Origin: Chitinophaga agrisoli
GTDB taxonomy: Bacteria > Bacteroidota > Bacteroidia > Chitinophagales > Chitinophagaceae
Length of the DNA stretch: 64,000 bases
Assembly (NCBI RefSeq): GCF_008386695.1
Contig: NZ_VUOC01000002.1
Coordinates: 1,170,481-1,234,480, forward strand
Direction of reading: 5' to 3'
Shown: piece after piece, positions 25,439-33,734 of the stretch
How the letters are laid out: each line of letters begins with the position of its first letter
Position numbering within the stretch: position 1 is the stretch's first letter
Notes under the pieces: generated by a model
Seen by the model: the letters and a program-made list of their open reading frames with translations, nothing else
Databases searched by the model: none
Told to the model about the DNA's origin: nothing
Program-made: the position numbers and the translations under genes

Positions 25439-27793
25439 TTACAATTTCGCCGTCATAATTTGCTTTATTGCTCCATTTATCCGCACTTTCACGGTACGCG
25501 GCTGCGGACTGGCGATCTTATAACTGGTGATCTTCCCATTTTTCCAGGCCATACTAACCGTGCAATTGCCGCGCGCTTTAAGACCGCTAACGGAGCCGGC
25601 AGATTTCCACTGGTCCGGGATAGCCGGCAGCAGGTCTATAAATCCGGCGTGGCTCTGCAACAGCATTTCCGCAATACCGGTTTCGCCGCCAAAATTGCCA
25701 TCTATCTGGAAAGGCGGTCCGGCAGAAAGCAGGTTGGGATAAACACCGCCGCCAGCGCCGTAGTTCATATTTGTTTTCAGGGTAGGCTTCATCAACTCTT
25801 TAAACAGTTTAAAAGCCCGGTTGCCATCATGCAGCCTTGCCCAGAAAAGTAATTTATAGGCAATAGACCAGCTGGGGCCATCGTCTCCTCTTACCTCCAG
25901 TGTTTTTTTGCAGGCCTCTGCCAGATCAGGCGTAGTTTCCGGTGTGATCAACCCGGCGGGGAATATGCCGTACAAATGCGATATATGACGGTGCTGCGGC
26001 TCTGCCTCCTTATACTCCTCCATCCATTCCATTAACCTGCCATCGCTGGCTATCCTGCCGGGAGGTGGTACATGCTGCAGCTGCGCTTCCAGCTTTTTGC
26101 GGAAGTCCGCATCTATGCCCAGGTCTTTGGTGGCCGTGATCACGTTGGTGAACAGCTCCCGCACGATCTGGTTATCAATGGTAGGGCCTACGCATATGCT
26201 GGCGGATTTACCATTTGGCAAATAGAACCAGTTCTCCGGTGAGGAAGAGGGCGAGGTGACCAGCCAGCCGGTTTTATTGTCTGTTACCAGCATGCTGCTA
26301 TAAAACTGTGCGGCGCCTTTCAGCACCGGGTAAATATCCTGCAGGTATTTTTTATCATTGGTAAAAGCGTAATGATCCCAGAGGTTGCTGCACATCCAGC
26401 CGGAGCCGGATTTGGTGATACCCCAGGAAGCGCTTTCGCCCGGTTCTGTAAAACCCCATACATTGGTGATCACATGGGCCACCCATCCTTCCGCATTATA
26501 ATAGGCTTTAGCAGTACGCTCCCCTGGTTTTACCAGCCCCTTTACCAGGTCTGCCAGCGGTAGGTCCAGCTCCGGCAGGTTGCTAACCTGTACCGGCCAG
26601 TGGTTCATCTGCACATTTACATCCAGGTGGTAATCGCCGTTCCAGGGCGTTTGCACCTGGTTAGCCCATAAGCCCTGCAAATTAGGCGGCAACAGGCCTA
26701 CACGGGTACTGCTGATGGTGAGGTAACGGCCAAATTGAAAAAACAGCGCCGGCAAGGCATCATCGCTGGCAGGATCGCTACGGAAAGCAGCCAGCCTTTT
26801 ATCCATAGGCAGCTGTTCTGCATGGCTGGTACCCAGCTGCATATTTACCCGGTTAAATAACCGCTGGTAATTGGTGATATGCTGCTGTTGCTGGGCCACA
26901 TACGGCTTTTGCATGGCGGCAGCTAATACCTGTTTGGTTTGCTGCTCAAAACCAGGGTTCCTGAAGTCCGTACCCATGGAAAGGTACAAGATCACTTCTG
27001 TGGCGTCTTTTATCACCAGTGCATCCTTTTCCGCAGTTAATGTGCCGCCGGTCAGTTTTGCCTGTACGCGGGCCATATAACGCATGCCAGGAGTATCTGT
27101 GCCGCTTTTAAGCTGACCGTACAACTGCAGTTCCTTACCGGTAGTTTTTGTAGCAAAGTTTTCCGGACGGTCCATGCTTACGCGTATATTCAGCTGTCCT
27201 GGTTTGCTGGCGCTAAGGCGTACAAAACCGGCATCGTCGGCAAAGCTGGTAAAGTATTCCCTTTTATAAGTAATCCCGTTCAACTGGAAAGTGGCAGCTG
27301 CCACGGCCGTCTGCAGCGATAGCTCCCGCTCATAACGCTTAGCGGTGGTGTCAGCTCCTTTATAGTCAAACTGCAGGTTAAGCGTGCCTAATACCTGGTA
27401 ACAGCCAAAAGGCACATCCGCAGAGCCCTTACCTGTACAAACAAACGATTTATCCATGATAGCCTGGGCCTCATTGTTCCTGCCTTCCGCCAACAGTTGG
27501 CGTATCTGCGGCAATAACTTATAAGCATCATAGTTGTTCGCGTCCTGCGGTGCGCCGGACCAGAGGGTAATATCGTTCAACACGATCTTTTCTGTATGCA
27601 CGCCGCCATCCGGCATCATGCCCAAACGGCCATTGCCCAGCGGCAATGTTTCTTCCCATACTTCCGCCGGCTGGGTGTACCAGAGGCGCAAAGGAGCCTG
27701 TTGCTGTGCAACTGCGGTTACAGATAAGCCAAGAAAAACTACTACTCCTGCAAACCACCGCAGGCTACCGGAAAAAAATTGCTGTACGTTCAT
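25439..27793 (-). CDS. GH95 alpha-L-fucosidase (or alpha-L-galactosidase)
   Basis: 784 residues with a signal peptide ending around VTAVAQ. The start of the mature enzyme, LWYTQPAEVWEETLPLGNGRLG, is a GH95 hallmark, followed by an (alpha/alpha)6 barrel. From family knowledge, the catalytic acid corresponds to Glu520 (SPSSSPENWF) and the base-side Asp to Asp637 (RGDDGPSW). The Asn pair that activates water in characterised alpha-1,2-fucosidases reads LDVNVQMNHW here: the second Asn is kept (Asn393) but the first is Asp391. GH95 also contains alpha-L-galactosidases, so the activity is open. First gene of its operon, 182 bp downstream of an operator-like motif. Confidence 0.92.
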   Translation of the reverse strand: MNVQQFFSGSLRWFAGVVVFLGLSVTAVAQQQAPLRLWYTQPAEVWEETLPLGNGRLGMMPDGGVHTEKIVLNDITLWSGAPQDANNYDAYKLLPQIRQLLAEGRNNEAQAIMDKSFVCTGKGSADVPFGCYQVLGTLNLQFDYKGADTTAKRYERELSLQTAVAAATFQLNGITYKREYFTSFADDAGFVRLSASKPGQLNIRVSMDRPENFATKTTGKELQLYGQLKSGTDTPGMRYMARVQAKLTGGTLTAEKDALVIKDATEVILYLSMGTDFRNPGFEQQTKQVLAAAMQKPYVAQQQQHITNYQRLFNRVNMQLGTSHAEQLPMDKRLAAFRSDPASDDALPALFFQFGRYLTISSTRVGLLPPNLQGLWANQVQTPWNGDYHLDVNVQMNHWPVQVSNLPELDLPLADLVKGLVKPGERTAKAYYNAEGWVAHVITNVWGFTEPGESASWGITKSGSGWMCSNLWDHYAFTNDKKYLQDIYPVLKGAAQFYSSMLVTDNKTGWLVTSPSSSPENWFYLPNGKSASICVGPTIDNQIVRELFTNVITATKDLGIDADFRKKLEAQLQHVPPPGRIASDGRLMEWMEEYKEAEPQHRHISHLYGIFPAGLITPETTPDLAEACKKTLEVRGDDGPSWSIAYKLLFWARLHDGNRAFKLFKELMKPTLKTNMNYGAGGGVYPNLLSAGPPFQIDGNFGGETGIAEMLLQSHAGFIDLLPAIPDQWKSAGSVSGLKARGNCTVSMAWKNGKITSYKIASPQPRTVKVRINGAIKQIMTAKL

Positions 27794-27974
27794 CGTTTAC
27801 TATTACTGTTTAAAAATAAAACCTGGCCGGCTATATGCCAACGGGTAAGATAAAAAGCAGCCCGGAGATAATGTTAGGTTAAATATACCGCGAAAACCGT
27901 GATGACCCGGTTGATCACTATCGCAATAAAAATATCAGGATAGCTGCGAACAGGAAATGGGGAAATCTTCTGTC

Positions 27975-27986
27975 ATGATGGATTAT
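27975..27986 (-). promoter_or_regulatory. candidate AraC-type operator upstream of the GH95 operon
   Basis: ATGATGGATTAT lies 182 bp before the GH95 start; an identical 12-mer lies before the fuconate dehydratase remnant and a 10-base version before susC. Shared use by the two AraC paralogues of the locus is the simplest explanation. Confidence 0.45.
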
Positions 27987-27999
27987 ACTACTATTTCAA

Positions 28000-28040
28000 T
28001 AAAAAGACATTCCCCGCAGCAGCTTGCCCGGCGGGGAATG
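28000..28040 (-). terminator. rho-independent terminator of the SDR gene
   Basis: CATTCCCCGC (minus strand, from 28040) pairs perfectly over 10 bp with GCGGGGAATG (to 28008), followed on the minus strand by TCTTTTTATT. Confidence 0.75.
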
Positions 28041-28113
28041 GCATGATCCACTAAATTAATATCAGTTTAGATCAAATGAGTATCAGTTTACCTGCAGGCA
28101 ACAGCGCACGGCC

Positions 28114-28836
28114 TTACCAGGGCAGCGCACCCGCTGCATTAAAGAACTGTCCGGTTGGTCCTTCCTCATCCAGCATCGCATAACGCGCCACTATACGCGC
28201 AGCATCTGCCGGATCTCCGTCTGCTGTAAAATTATTCAACGCCGTGCGGGTATACCCGGGGCAAACGCTGTTTACCTTAAAAGCCGTATCCTTCAGTTGA
28301 AAGGCCAGCATCATGGTATACAGGTTCAGCGCTGTTTTAGAAGGTACATAAGCGGCGTCCTTAAATGCATAATACATCCAGGCTGGATCCTGGTGCAGCG
28401 TAAGCGAAGCTACTTCGCTGGATACATTTACGATCCTGGGCTGTGCAGCCTTTTGCAGTAATGGTAACAGTGCCGTAGTGATACGGATAGCGCCCAAATA
28501 ATTAGTGGCAAACACCTGCTGCGTATTCAACACGCCATCCTCTCCTGCCGGCGCCGGAAACTGTCCCAGGATACCAGCATTATTGATAAGCACATCCAAA
28601 GTAGCTGTTTTTGCAGCAACAGTTTGCGCTGCTTTTTCTACAGACAATGCATCCGTAACATCCAGCTCAATAACGTCGCAGGATGCCAGCCCCTCCGCCT
28701 TTAATGCAGCTATCGCATCAGCGCCCAATGATGGGTTCCTGCTTCCCAGGTAAACAAAATACCCCTGTTGTAATAAATGTCTGGCGGTTTCAAATCCTAT
28801 GCCTTTGTTAGCGCCGGTGATCAATGCCTTTTTCAT
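28114..28836 (-). CDS. short-chain dehydrogenase/reductase, carbonyl reductase-like
   Basis: 240 residues of a classical SDR. TGANKGIGFETARHL (residues 7-21) is the TGxxxGIG cofactor loop, NNAG the structural motif, NVSSEVAS supplies the catalytic Ser, and AAYVPSKTALN the Tyr-xxx-Lys pair. The insertion before the Tyr is like that of carbonyl reductase (CBR1-like) members. It probably reduces an aldehyde or ketone with NADPH in the cytosol. It is monocistronic, with its own terminator, and lies at the end of the glycan locus without evident involvement. Confidence 0.9.
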   Translation of the reverse strand: MKKALITGANKGIGFETARHLLQQGYFVYLGSRNPSLGADAIAALKAEGLASCDVIELDVTDALSVEKAAQTVAAKTATLDVLINNAGILGQFPAPAGEDGVLNTQQVFATNYLGAIRITTALLPLLQKAAQPRIVNVSSEVASLTLHQDPAWMYYAFKDAAYVPSKTALNLYTMMLAFQLKDTAFKVNSVCPGYTRTALNNFTADGDPADAARIVARYAMLDEEGPTGQFFNAAGALPW

Positions 28837-28946
28837 GTGATAAATAATTTAGTCTGGAGCAAAATAAATGCAGGCTTCATTCGTCAACAACCCAAATCAT
28901 GCTATGTTCCAGAAGCCGGAACTTTCCAGCATACAATTATCCATAC

Positions 28947-29414
28947 ATGTATCTGTATCTGTTATTCTTTCATTCTTTATTGCGCTGGCTGGTATTGGGC
29001 AGTTTTTTATACGCGCTGTTCCGGGGCCTGAGGGGATGGCTGGGAAAAAAAAGAAATTTCCGCGCGGCAGACAGCGCGGCCCGGCAATTGGCGGTAACAA
29101 TGGCGCATATACAGCTGCCTGTTGGTTATGTGCTGTATTTCAATAGCCCGGTCATCAGCTATTTCCGCACGCACTATCATGAAGCGGGATTGCCGTTTGA
29201 TTTCCTGTTCTTTGGATTGATCCATATCATCCTCATGACCTTATCCGTGGTGTGTATTACCACTGGCGGCGCGGTTGCCCGGCGTAAGATCGACGACGCC
29301 AGCCGCTTCAGGGCCATGACGCTCTGGTTTGCAGCCGCTTTGCTCATTATTTTAATTGCTATACCCTGGCCGTTCTCGCCCCTGGCGCAACGGCCGCTGT
29401 TAAGATCCTTTTAA
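28947..29414 (+). CDS. small integral membrane protein, cytochrome b-like
   Basis: The frame is open from 28899, but MYLYLLFFHSLLRW at 28947 is the likely start, giving 155 residues. Four hydrophobic segments are visible (about 1-20, 45-65, 75-100, 118-138). A His in FFHSLLRW and others in MAHIQLPVG and GLIHIILM could be haem ligands, and homologous Bacteroidota proteins are often loosely called cytochrome b-like; haem binding is not proven. The next membrane gene starts 2 bp after its stop, so the two are co-transcribed. Confidence 0.7.
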   Translation: MYLYLLFFHSLLRWLVLGSFLYALFRGLRGWLGKKRNFRAADSAARQLAVTMAHIQLPVGYVLYFNSPVISYFRTHYHEAGLPFDFLFFGLIHIILMTLSVVCITTGGAVARRKIDDASRFRAMTLWFAAALLIILIAIPWPFSPLAQRPLLRSF

Positions 29415-29416
29415 TT

Positions 29417-29731
29417 ATGCTAAGTTTTTTCCGGACAAAGATCGGACGGCTGCGACTAATAGCCCTCCTGGAAGGTATTTCCCTGCTGGTACTGGTATTT
29501 ATTGGCGTGCCGCTAAAATATATATACCAGGCCCCTGCCCTTGTAAAAACAATAGGCCCCGTGCACGGACTGTTGTTCCTGTTATTTGTGTTGAATACGC
29601 TGAGCGTAGGCGTAACCTATCAATGGAACTTCCGCACTACAACGTGGAAAGTGCTGCTGGCCTGTATCATCCCGTTTGGCACTTTTTATATAGACAGGAA
29701 GATCCTGTCTAAAATGCCACCGGTGCAATAG
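29417..29731 (+). CDS. DUF3817-family membrane protein
   Basis: 104 residues with three membrane segments. The sequence IGRLRLIALLEGISLLVL, then GPVHGLLFLLFV and IIPFGTFYIDRKIL, matches the DUF3817 pattern (RxxALxEGxSLLxL; GPxHGxxF; PFGxFxxD). Members occur across bacteria in the inner membrane with no known function. It follows the small membrane gene by 2 bp; its stop abuts the convergent pentapeptide gene. Confidence 0.85.
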   Translation: MLSFFRTKIGRLRLIALLEGISLLVLVFIGVPLKYIYQAPALVKTIGPVHGLLFLLFVLNTLSVGVTYQWNFRTTTWKVLLACIIPFGTFYIDRKILSKMPPVQ

Positions 29732-30145
29732 TTACTTTCCCTGCTGCTGCGCATAAGCCTGTAACAGGTCTGCCACTGGTATCCCATTTATCTGCATACC
29801 CGTGATGGTGCAATCATGTAACCGCACATGGCTCAGATCACAATGCAGAAATTCGCTGCCCTCCAGGGTACAATCCTCAAACTTCAGCGGCCTTTGTCTG
29901 GCGGCAGGATCATACAATGGATGATCTGCCGGCGGCATGCCAATATTGTGGATATAAGCGCCGCCCAGCTGAGCGCCTTCAATTTCAATGTCGCTCAGGT
30001 TGGCGTTGGTGATGATCGCATTGGTAAGACATACATTCTCGAGGGAGAGACGTTTTACAAAAACATCTGTAAAGCTAACTTCTTCTATGCCGCCGGTTTT
30101 CAGCGCCAGGGCGTCCGGCGTTTGGGTGATGGTGATCTTGTCCAT
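29732..30145 (-). CDS. pentapeptide-repeat-like protein
   Basis: The longer frame starts with TTG at 30160; the ATG at 30145 with a purine-rich GGGAAAAAAGG just before it is the better start, giving 137 residues. The sequence shows about ten A(N/D)LxX-type pentads in two blocks (NVCLTNAIITNANLSDIEIEG and SEFLHCDLSHVRLHDCTI), forming a short right-handed beta-helix. Such proteins range from gyrase-protecting DNA mimics to structural modules; this one is too short and irregular to call a quinolone-resistance factor. Isolated gene, convergent with the DUF3817 gene. Confidence 0.75.
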   Translation of the reverse strand: MDKITITQTPDALALKTGGIEEVSFTDVFVKRLSLENVCLTNAIITNANLSDIEIEGAQLGGAYIHNIGMPPADHPLYDPAARQRPLKFEDCTLEGSEFLHCDLSHVRLHDCTITGMQINGIPVADLLQAYAQQQGK

Positions 30146-30223
30146 ATCCTTTTTTCCCAAATGTAGAAAAGGCCCTTGGCCTGTAAGGGGGGTATCAGCG
30201 ACAATACCGGGGTGTTTTGCGTC

Positions 30224-31894
30224 TCACCTGGCCACTACCGTAATAATAGAATCAAAGCTCTCCGGTTTGGCCTGTTTATTAGACGGGTCCGGGATCCAAA
30301 CGCCATCCACTGCAAACTTATAGGTGTAGGTACCAGGTTTTAGCGCGATGGTAACCACCCATGCGCCATTTTCCCAACGCATGGGCGTGCGCAGATCGTT
30401 CCAGTCATTAAAGGTACCTCCCAGGCTTACATACCGGGCATTGGAATAGGCCTGTAAACGGAAGGTGGTGGGCACGGCCGCGCTATCCTTTGCGTTTTCC
30501 GGCAGGTTCTCAAGGCGGCGGGCAATCTGTCCTACCTCCTTATCCGCTGTATCCAGGGCAGCGGCTTTTTCAAAAGCGGTAGCGGCTGCCTGCCGCTGTC
30601 CTTCCCGTACTTCCGCTTCTCCTAATCCCCTCCAGGCGGCAGCGCCCCGGGGATAGATCCTGGTATTCATTTCAAATACCTGCCGGGCCGTAGCGCTGCG
30701 TTTCAGTTCCAGCAACCGGTAACCAATGCCGTTCATCTTATCTTCCGGGAAACGGGTAGTATCCTGGTAGGGAGCGCCCGGCTGCATATAAGGCTGCATG
30801 GCTTCTTCAAAAGGCAGGTCCAGCAGGCGGTATATCAGGGCTATATCCTGCAGGCTGGCATTGTCATTGTTCACCCATTTTTCTGCTGGCTGTTCATGAT
30901 TAAAGAACATCCGCAGCAGGTCCGGCGCGATGACCAGTCCTGTGGAGCTATTGGCAAAATATACCAGCCCCTCCTTTTTATCCGGGTAACCAAACAGGAA
31001 GGCTTTAAAAGTGCCATTATCCCCCCATTGCCAGAAGGCAGGGGCATTGTCTGCAAATTGATACCCCACGCCCAGGCCCCAGTAAAGGGCATTATTATCC
31101 TTGGCCACCCGGCTGTTAGGCTGCGGTTTAAAGACCTGTTCATAAGTACTTTTCTTTAATCCTTTGCGGTTCAGCAGGGCAGTCAGGAATTTGGCATAAT
31201 CAGTAGCGGTTGTTTGCAGGGAAGCGGCGGTATTTGGCTCGTTGGGCTGCCAGCGGCCGCTGGTCTGCCCTACATCTGTATGCGGGAAAGCGGCGTCCGC
31301 ATTATAGGCCTCCTGCCAGATAAAGCTGCTACGGCTCATACCCAGGGGGCGTAATACGGTTTGCTGCAGATAATCCTCTATGGTTTGCCCGGTGATCTTT
31401 TCCACTACCTTGGCCAGCATCACAAAACCTTCGCCGGAATAGTTCCAGCGCTCGCCCGGGTTATATTTAAATCTTAAGGTATCGCCGTTACGCCAGTTGG
31501 GCAGGCCGCTGGTATGGCTTAGCACCTGCCGGGCCGTGATCTGCCGGTAGCGGGCATCATAGGCAAGGTCAGGATAATCGTAGTAGTTATACAGGGGTTT
31601 GTCCAGGTCCAGCTTGCCGGCATCCACCAGTTGCAGCACCCCATAGGAAAATACGGCCTTGCTCAGGGAAGCGGCGGAGAAGATGGTGCCTGCATCTACC
31701 GGTTCTTTGGTATCTGCGCTGCGGATGCCCAGGCTATAGAGCTCCGCTACCTGCCCGTTTTTTACATATGCCAGGGAAAGCCCTGGGATATGGGCTTGCT
31801 GCATGAGTTGCCTGATGGCCTCTTCCCGGGATTGTGAGCAGGCAGCAGCCGCCTGCAGCAGGATGAGTACAGGCAATAAAAAGAACTTCCTCAT
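30224..31894 (-). CDS. lipoprotein with beta-lactamase/esterase, TPR and CBM48-like domains
   Basis: The ATG at 31894 starts a lipoprotein signal (MRKFFLLPVLILLQAAAAC, Cys19), giving 556 residues; the extra 16 upstream residues are not signal-like. Residues about 22-350 are a serine beta-lactamase-related domain with SxxK at Ser76-Lys79 (SAASLSK) and the Tyr motif NYSGEGF. Residues about 390-465 form two TPR-like helices. The C-terminal 80 residues (ARYVSLGGTFNDWND; KPGTYTYKFAVDGVWIPDP) are an AMPK/CBM48-type glycogen-binding domain. The first domain probably works as an esterase or D-peptidase at the cell surface rather than as a drug-resistance enzyme. Lone gene. Confidence 0.85.
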   Translation of the reverse strand: MRKFFLLPVLILLQAAAACSQSREEAIRQLMQQAHIPGLSLAYVKNGQVAELYSLGIRSADTKEPVDAGTIFSAASLSKAVFSYGVLQLVDAGKLDLDKPLYNYYDYPDLAYDARYRQITARQVLSHTSGLPNWRNGDTLRFKYNPGERWNYSGEGFVMLAKVVEKITGQTIEDYLQQTVLRPLGMSRSSFIWQEAYNADAAFPHTDVGQTSGRWQPNEPNTAASLQTTATDYAKFLTALLNRKGLKKSTYEQVFKPQPNSRVAKDNNALYWGLGVGYQFADNAPAFWQWGDNGTFKAFLFGYPDKKEGLVYFANSSTGLVIAPDLLRMFFNHEQPAEKWVNNDNASLQDIALIYRLLDLPFEEAMQPYMQPGAPYQDTTRFPEDKMNGIGYRLLELKRSATARQVFEMNTRIYPRGAAAWRGLGEAEVREGQRQAAATAFEKAAALDTADKEVGQIARRLENLPENAKDSAAVPTTFRLQAYSNARYVSLGGTFNDWNDLRTPMRWENGAWVVTIALKPGTYTYKFAVDGVWIPDPSNKQAKPESFDSIITVVAR

Positions 31895-31945
31895 GTAAAA
31901 GGATTTATTATAAAAGACGCCCCTCCAAAAAAAAAGTTGCATTGA

Positions 31946-32500
31946 CTAACGCTTTACCGCATACTCTGCCAGCATCACACCGGCGGCAGATGTTTTTACA
32001 CCGTTGAATGTTAACCCTACCCTTTCTTTAATATCCTTGAAAAGCGGTTTGCCGGCGCCTAAAATAACGGGATGAATAGCCAGGCGGTACACATCCACCA
32101 GCCCCAGGTTCATAAAAACCGTGATCAATTGTCCGCCGCCGTATAACCATATGTCTTTACCGGGCTGCTGTCTTATTTCCTGTACGCGTTCGGGAATGTT
32201 ATCGTTGATGAAACTGGCATGGCCATCGTTGCCGTTTTTTGTGCGGGAGAATACGTATTTGTTTTTGCGGTTAATGACCTCGCAAACTTCTTTCATAGCA
32301 GCGGGCTCATTTTCGCCGGGCTGGTAGTTGCCCCAAAGGTCATAACTGATACGGCCATAAAAAATATCGTCAATACCTGCCAGGAAATCCGTAAAGATCT
32401 CCCCAGTGTCGCCATCCATATTACACCAGTCAATCTCTCCATTGGGGCCTTCTATAAAACCGTCAAGGGTTACTGCTAAATCCAGAATGATCTTTCTCAT
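31946..32500 (-). CDS. RibD/dihydrofolate reductase-like protein
   Basis: The ATG at 32500 gives the family start MRKIILDLAVTLDGFIEGP (184 residues); the upstream extension to 32572 is unlike the family. Other signatures are FYGRISYDLWGNY, NKYVFSRT, IWLYGGGQLI and VIHPVILGAGKPLF. These RibD C-terminal-domain proteins resemble DHFR but are usually unlinked to folate or riboflavin synthesis, and most are of unknown substrate. No riboflavin gene is nearby. It ends 3 bp after the upstream limit of the adjacent lipoprotein frame and may be co-transcribed with it. Confidence 0.87.
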   Translation of the reverse strand: MRKIILDLAVTLDGFIEGPNGEIDWCNMDGDTGEIFTDFLAGIDDIFYGRISYDLWGNYQPGENEPAAMKEVCEVINRKNKYVFSRTKNGNDGHASFINDNIPERVQEIRQQPGKDIWLYGGGQLITVFMNLGLVDVYRLAIHPVILGAGKPLFKDIKERVGLTFNGVKTSAAGVMLAEYAVKR

Positions 32501-32683
32501 TGTATATAGGTTATCTGTTTGAATATAGGTTATCTCTTTGAAAAAGATACTACTTTCTACAATGGAGGACAATAGCTAACTGCTGCCTTACCGGACCAGG
32601 TTCCGGTTTTGCCGTTGGCTGGCAGGCCTGGTTTGCTTGCTGAAAATATCCTGTTATTATTGGCTAAAGGTTCGGGCTTTATT

Positions 32684-33574
32684 TTACTGTATTAAGATCC
32701 TTGATTCACTATTGGCCAGCAGGTCAAGCACATCTTCCGGCGTACCGGTGAAAGGACCGGAAGATTCTATCTTCAACGTAGCCATGGCGGCCGCAAATTC
32801 CCCGGCCGCCTGGAAACCTGCGCCTTTGCTGCGCTGGTACAGGTAACCGGCCATATAGGTATCGCCACAACCGGTGGCGTCTGTTACAACGGTTGGCGCA
32901 TACGCCGGTACCTGGTGAAAGATCCCATCGCTGTAGATCACAGAGCCCATACTCCCCAGGGTGATCACCACTTCCTTTACGCCCCAGTCTGCCAGCACTT
33001 TAGCGCCTTCCGTCACATCCTTATGCCCGGTAAGCACTTCCATTTCGTATTCGTTCACCTTCAGGATATGGATATATTGCAGCGCCTCTTTTTTGGCCGG
33101 CCAGTCGATAGGTATTACATTATGATTTTCCACTTTGCGGAGGTAACCCTGGGCATCCAGCGAGATCTGCCCTCTCTGGGACAGGGTCTTGATCAGTTCT
33201 ACCGGAATATCATCCGCCAGCAGGGGGCCCAGGTGAAAGATCCTGGCCTGTATAGGTTGCAACTGTTCTACTGTAAAGGGATCTGCTTTTTGCAGCACGC
33301 GCTGGGTGCGGTGGTCCTGGTTTTCAGAATAGATGTTCTCAAAGTAAACGGTAAATTCGCTGGGCAGTGCCTGCACACTGATGCCTTTAGCCTGCAGCGC
33401 TTCCACCACATGCATTTCACTGGCCGCCAGGGCGGTTACCAGCGTATATTGCACATCCATATTGCGGATAGCATTCGAAAAATAAAAGGAAGTGCCTCCC
33501 GCCATATGTACCACTGATTTAGTGGTGACAACCTTATCTAACGTAATATGCCCAACGCAGCAGATATCGTACAT
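32684..33574 (-). CDS. PfkB-family sugar or nucleoside kinase
   Basis: 296 residues of the ribokinase fold. The first signature is near CCVGHITLDKVV and AGGTSFYFSNA; the second, containing the catalytic Asp and anion hole, is VTDATGCGDTYMAGYLYQRS. It phosphorylates a small sugar, polyol or nucleoside; the specific substrate is not readable. The gene diverges from the CehA/McbA-like metallohydrolase across a 160 bp shared promoter region, which suggests a joint role but not which. No signal peptide, so cytosolic. Confidence 0.88.
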   Translation of the reverse strand: MYDICCVGHITLDKVVTTKSVVHMAGGTSFYFSNAIRNMDVQYTLVTALAASEMHVVEALQAKGISVQALPSEFTVYFENIYSENQDHRTQRVLQKADPFTVEQLQPIQARIFHLGPLLADDIPVELIKTLSQRGQISLDAQGYLRKVENHNVIPIDWPAKKEALQYIHILKVNEYEMEVLTGHKDVTEGAKVLADWGVKEVVITLGSMGSVIYSDGIFHQVPAYAPTVVTDATGCGDTYMAGYLYQRSKGAGFQAAGEFAAAMATLKIESSGPFTGTPEDVLDLLANSESRILIQ

Positions 33575-33705
33575 GAACTTGTTTTAAATAATGAATTCCC
33601 CTAAACGATTGTTTGCAGGCTAGCGGCAAAAGTAGCCAATTGCTCATTTATTAACAATTAAATAAAGCGACAGGCACTGCAATGCGCGCTAAACCAATGA
33701 ATTAG

Positions 33706-33713
33706 TATTTTTG
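33706..33713 (+). promoter_or_regulatory. candidate Bacteroidota -7 promoter element
   Basis: TATTTTTG matches TAnnTTTG and lies 21 bp before the ATG of the metallohydrolase gene. No clear -33 TTG was found, so support is partial. Confidence 0.3.
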
Positions 33714-33734
33714 CAACATTACCACGTTACATAT

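Larger units (their letters stand above)
27794..28113. other. intergenic region between the GH95 operon and the SDR gene
   Basis: No gene is seen. The part next to GH95 is the promoter zone of that operon, and includes the 12-bp motif at 27975-27986. The part next to the SDR gene holds its terminator (28000-28040). Confidence 0.5.

Noticed and set aside
29732-30145. Quinolone-resistance (Qnr-like) pentapeptide protein
   Set aside because: Too few and too irregular pentads, and shorter than Qnr proteins.
30224-31894. Antibiotic-resistance beta-lactamase
   Set aside because: The fold is shared by many esterases and peptidases; the TPR and CBM48-like domains argue against a drug-resistance role.
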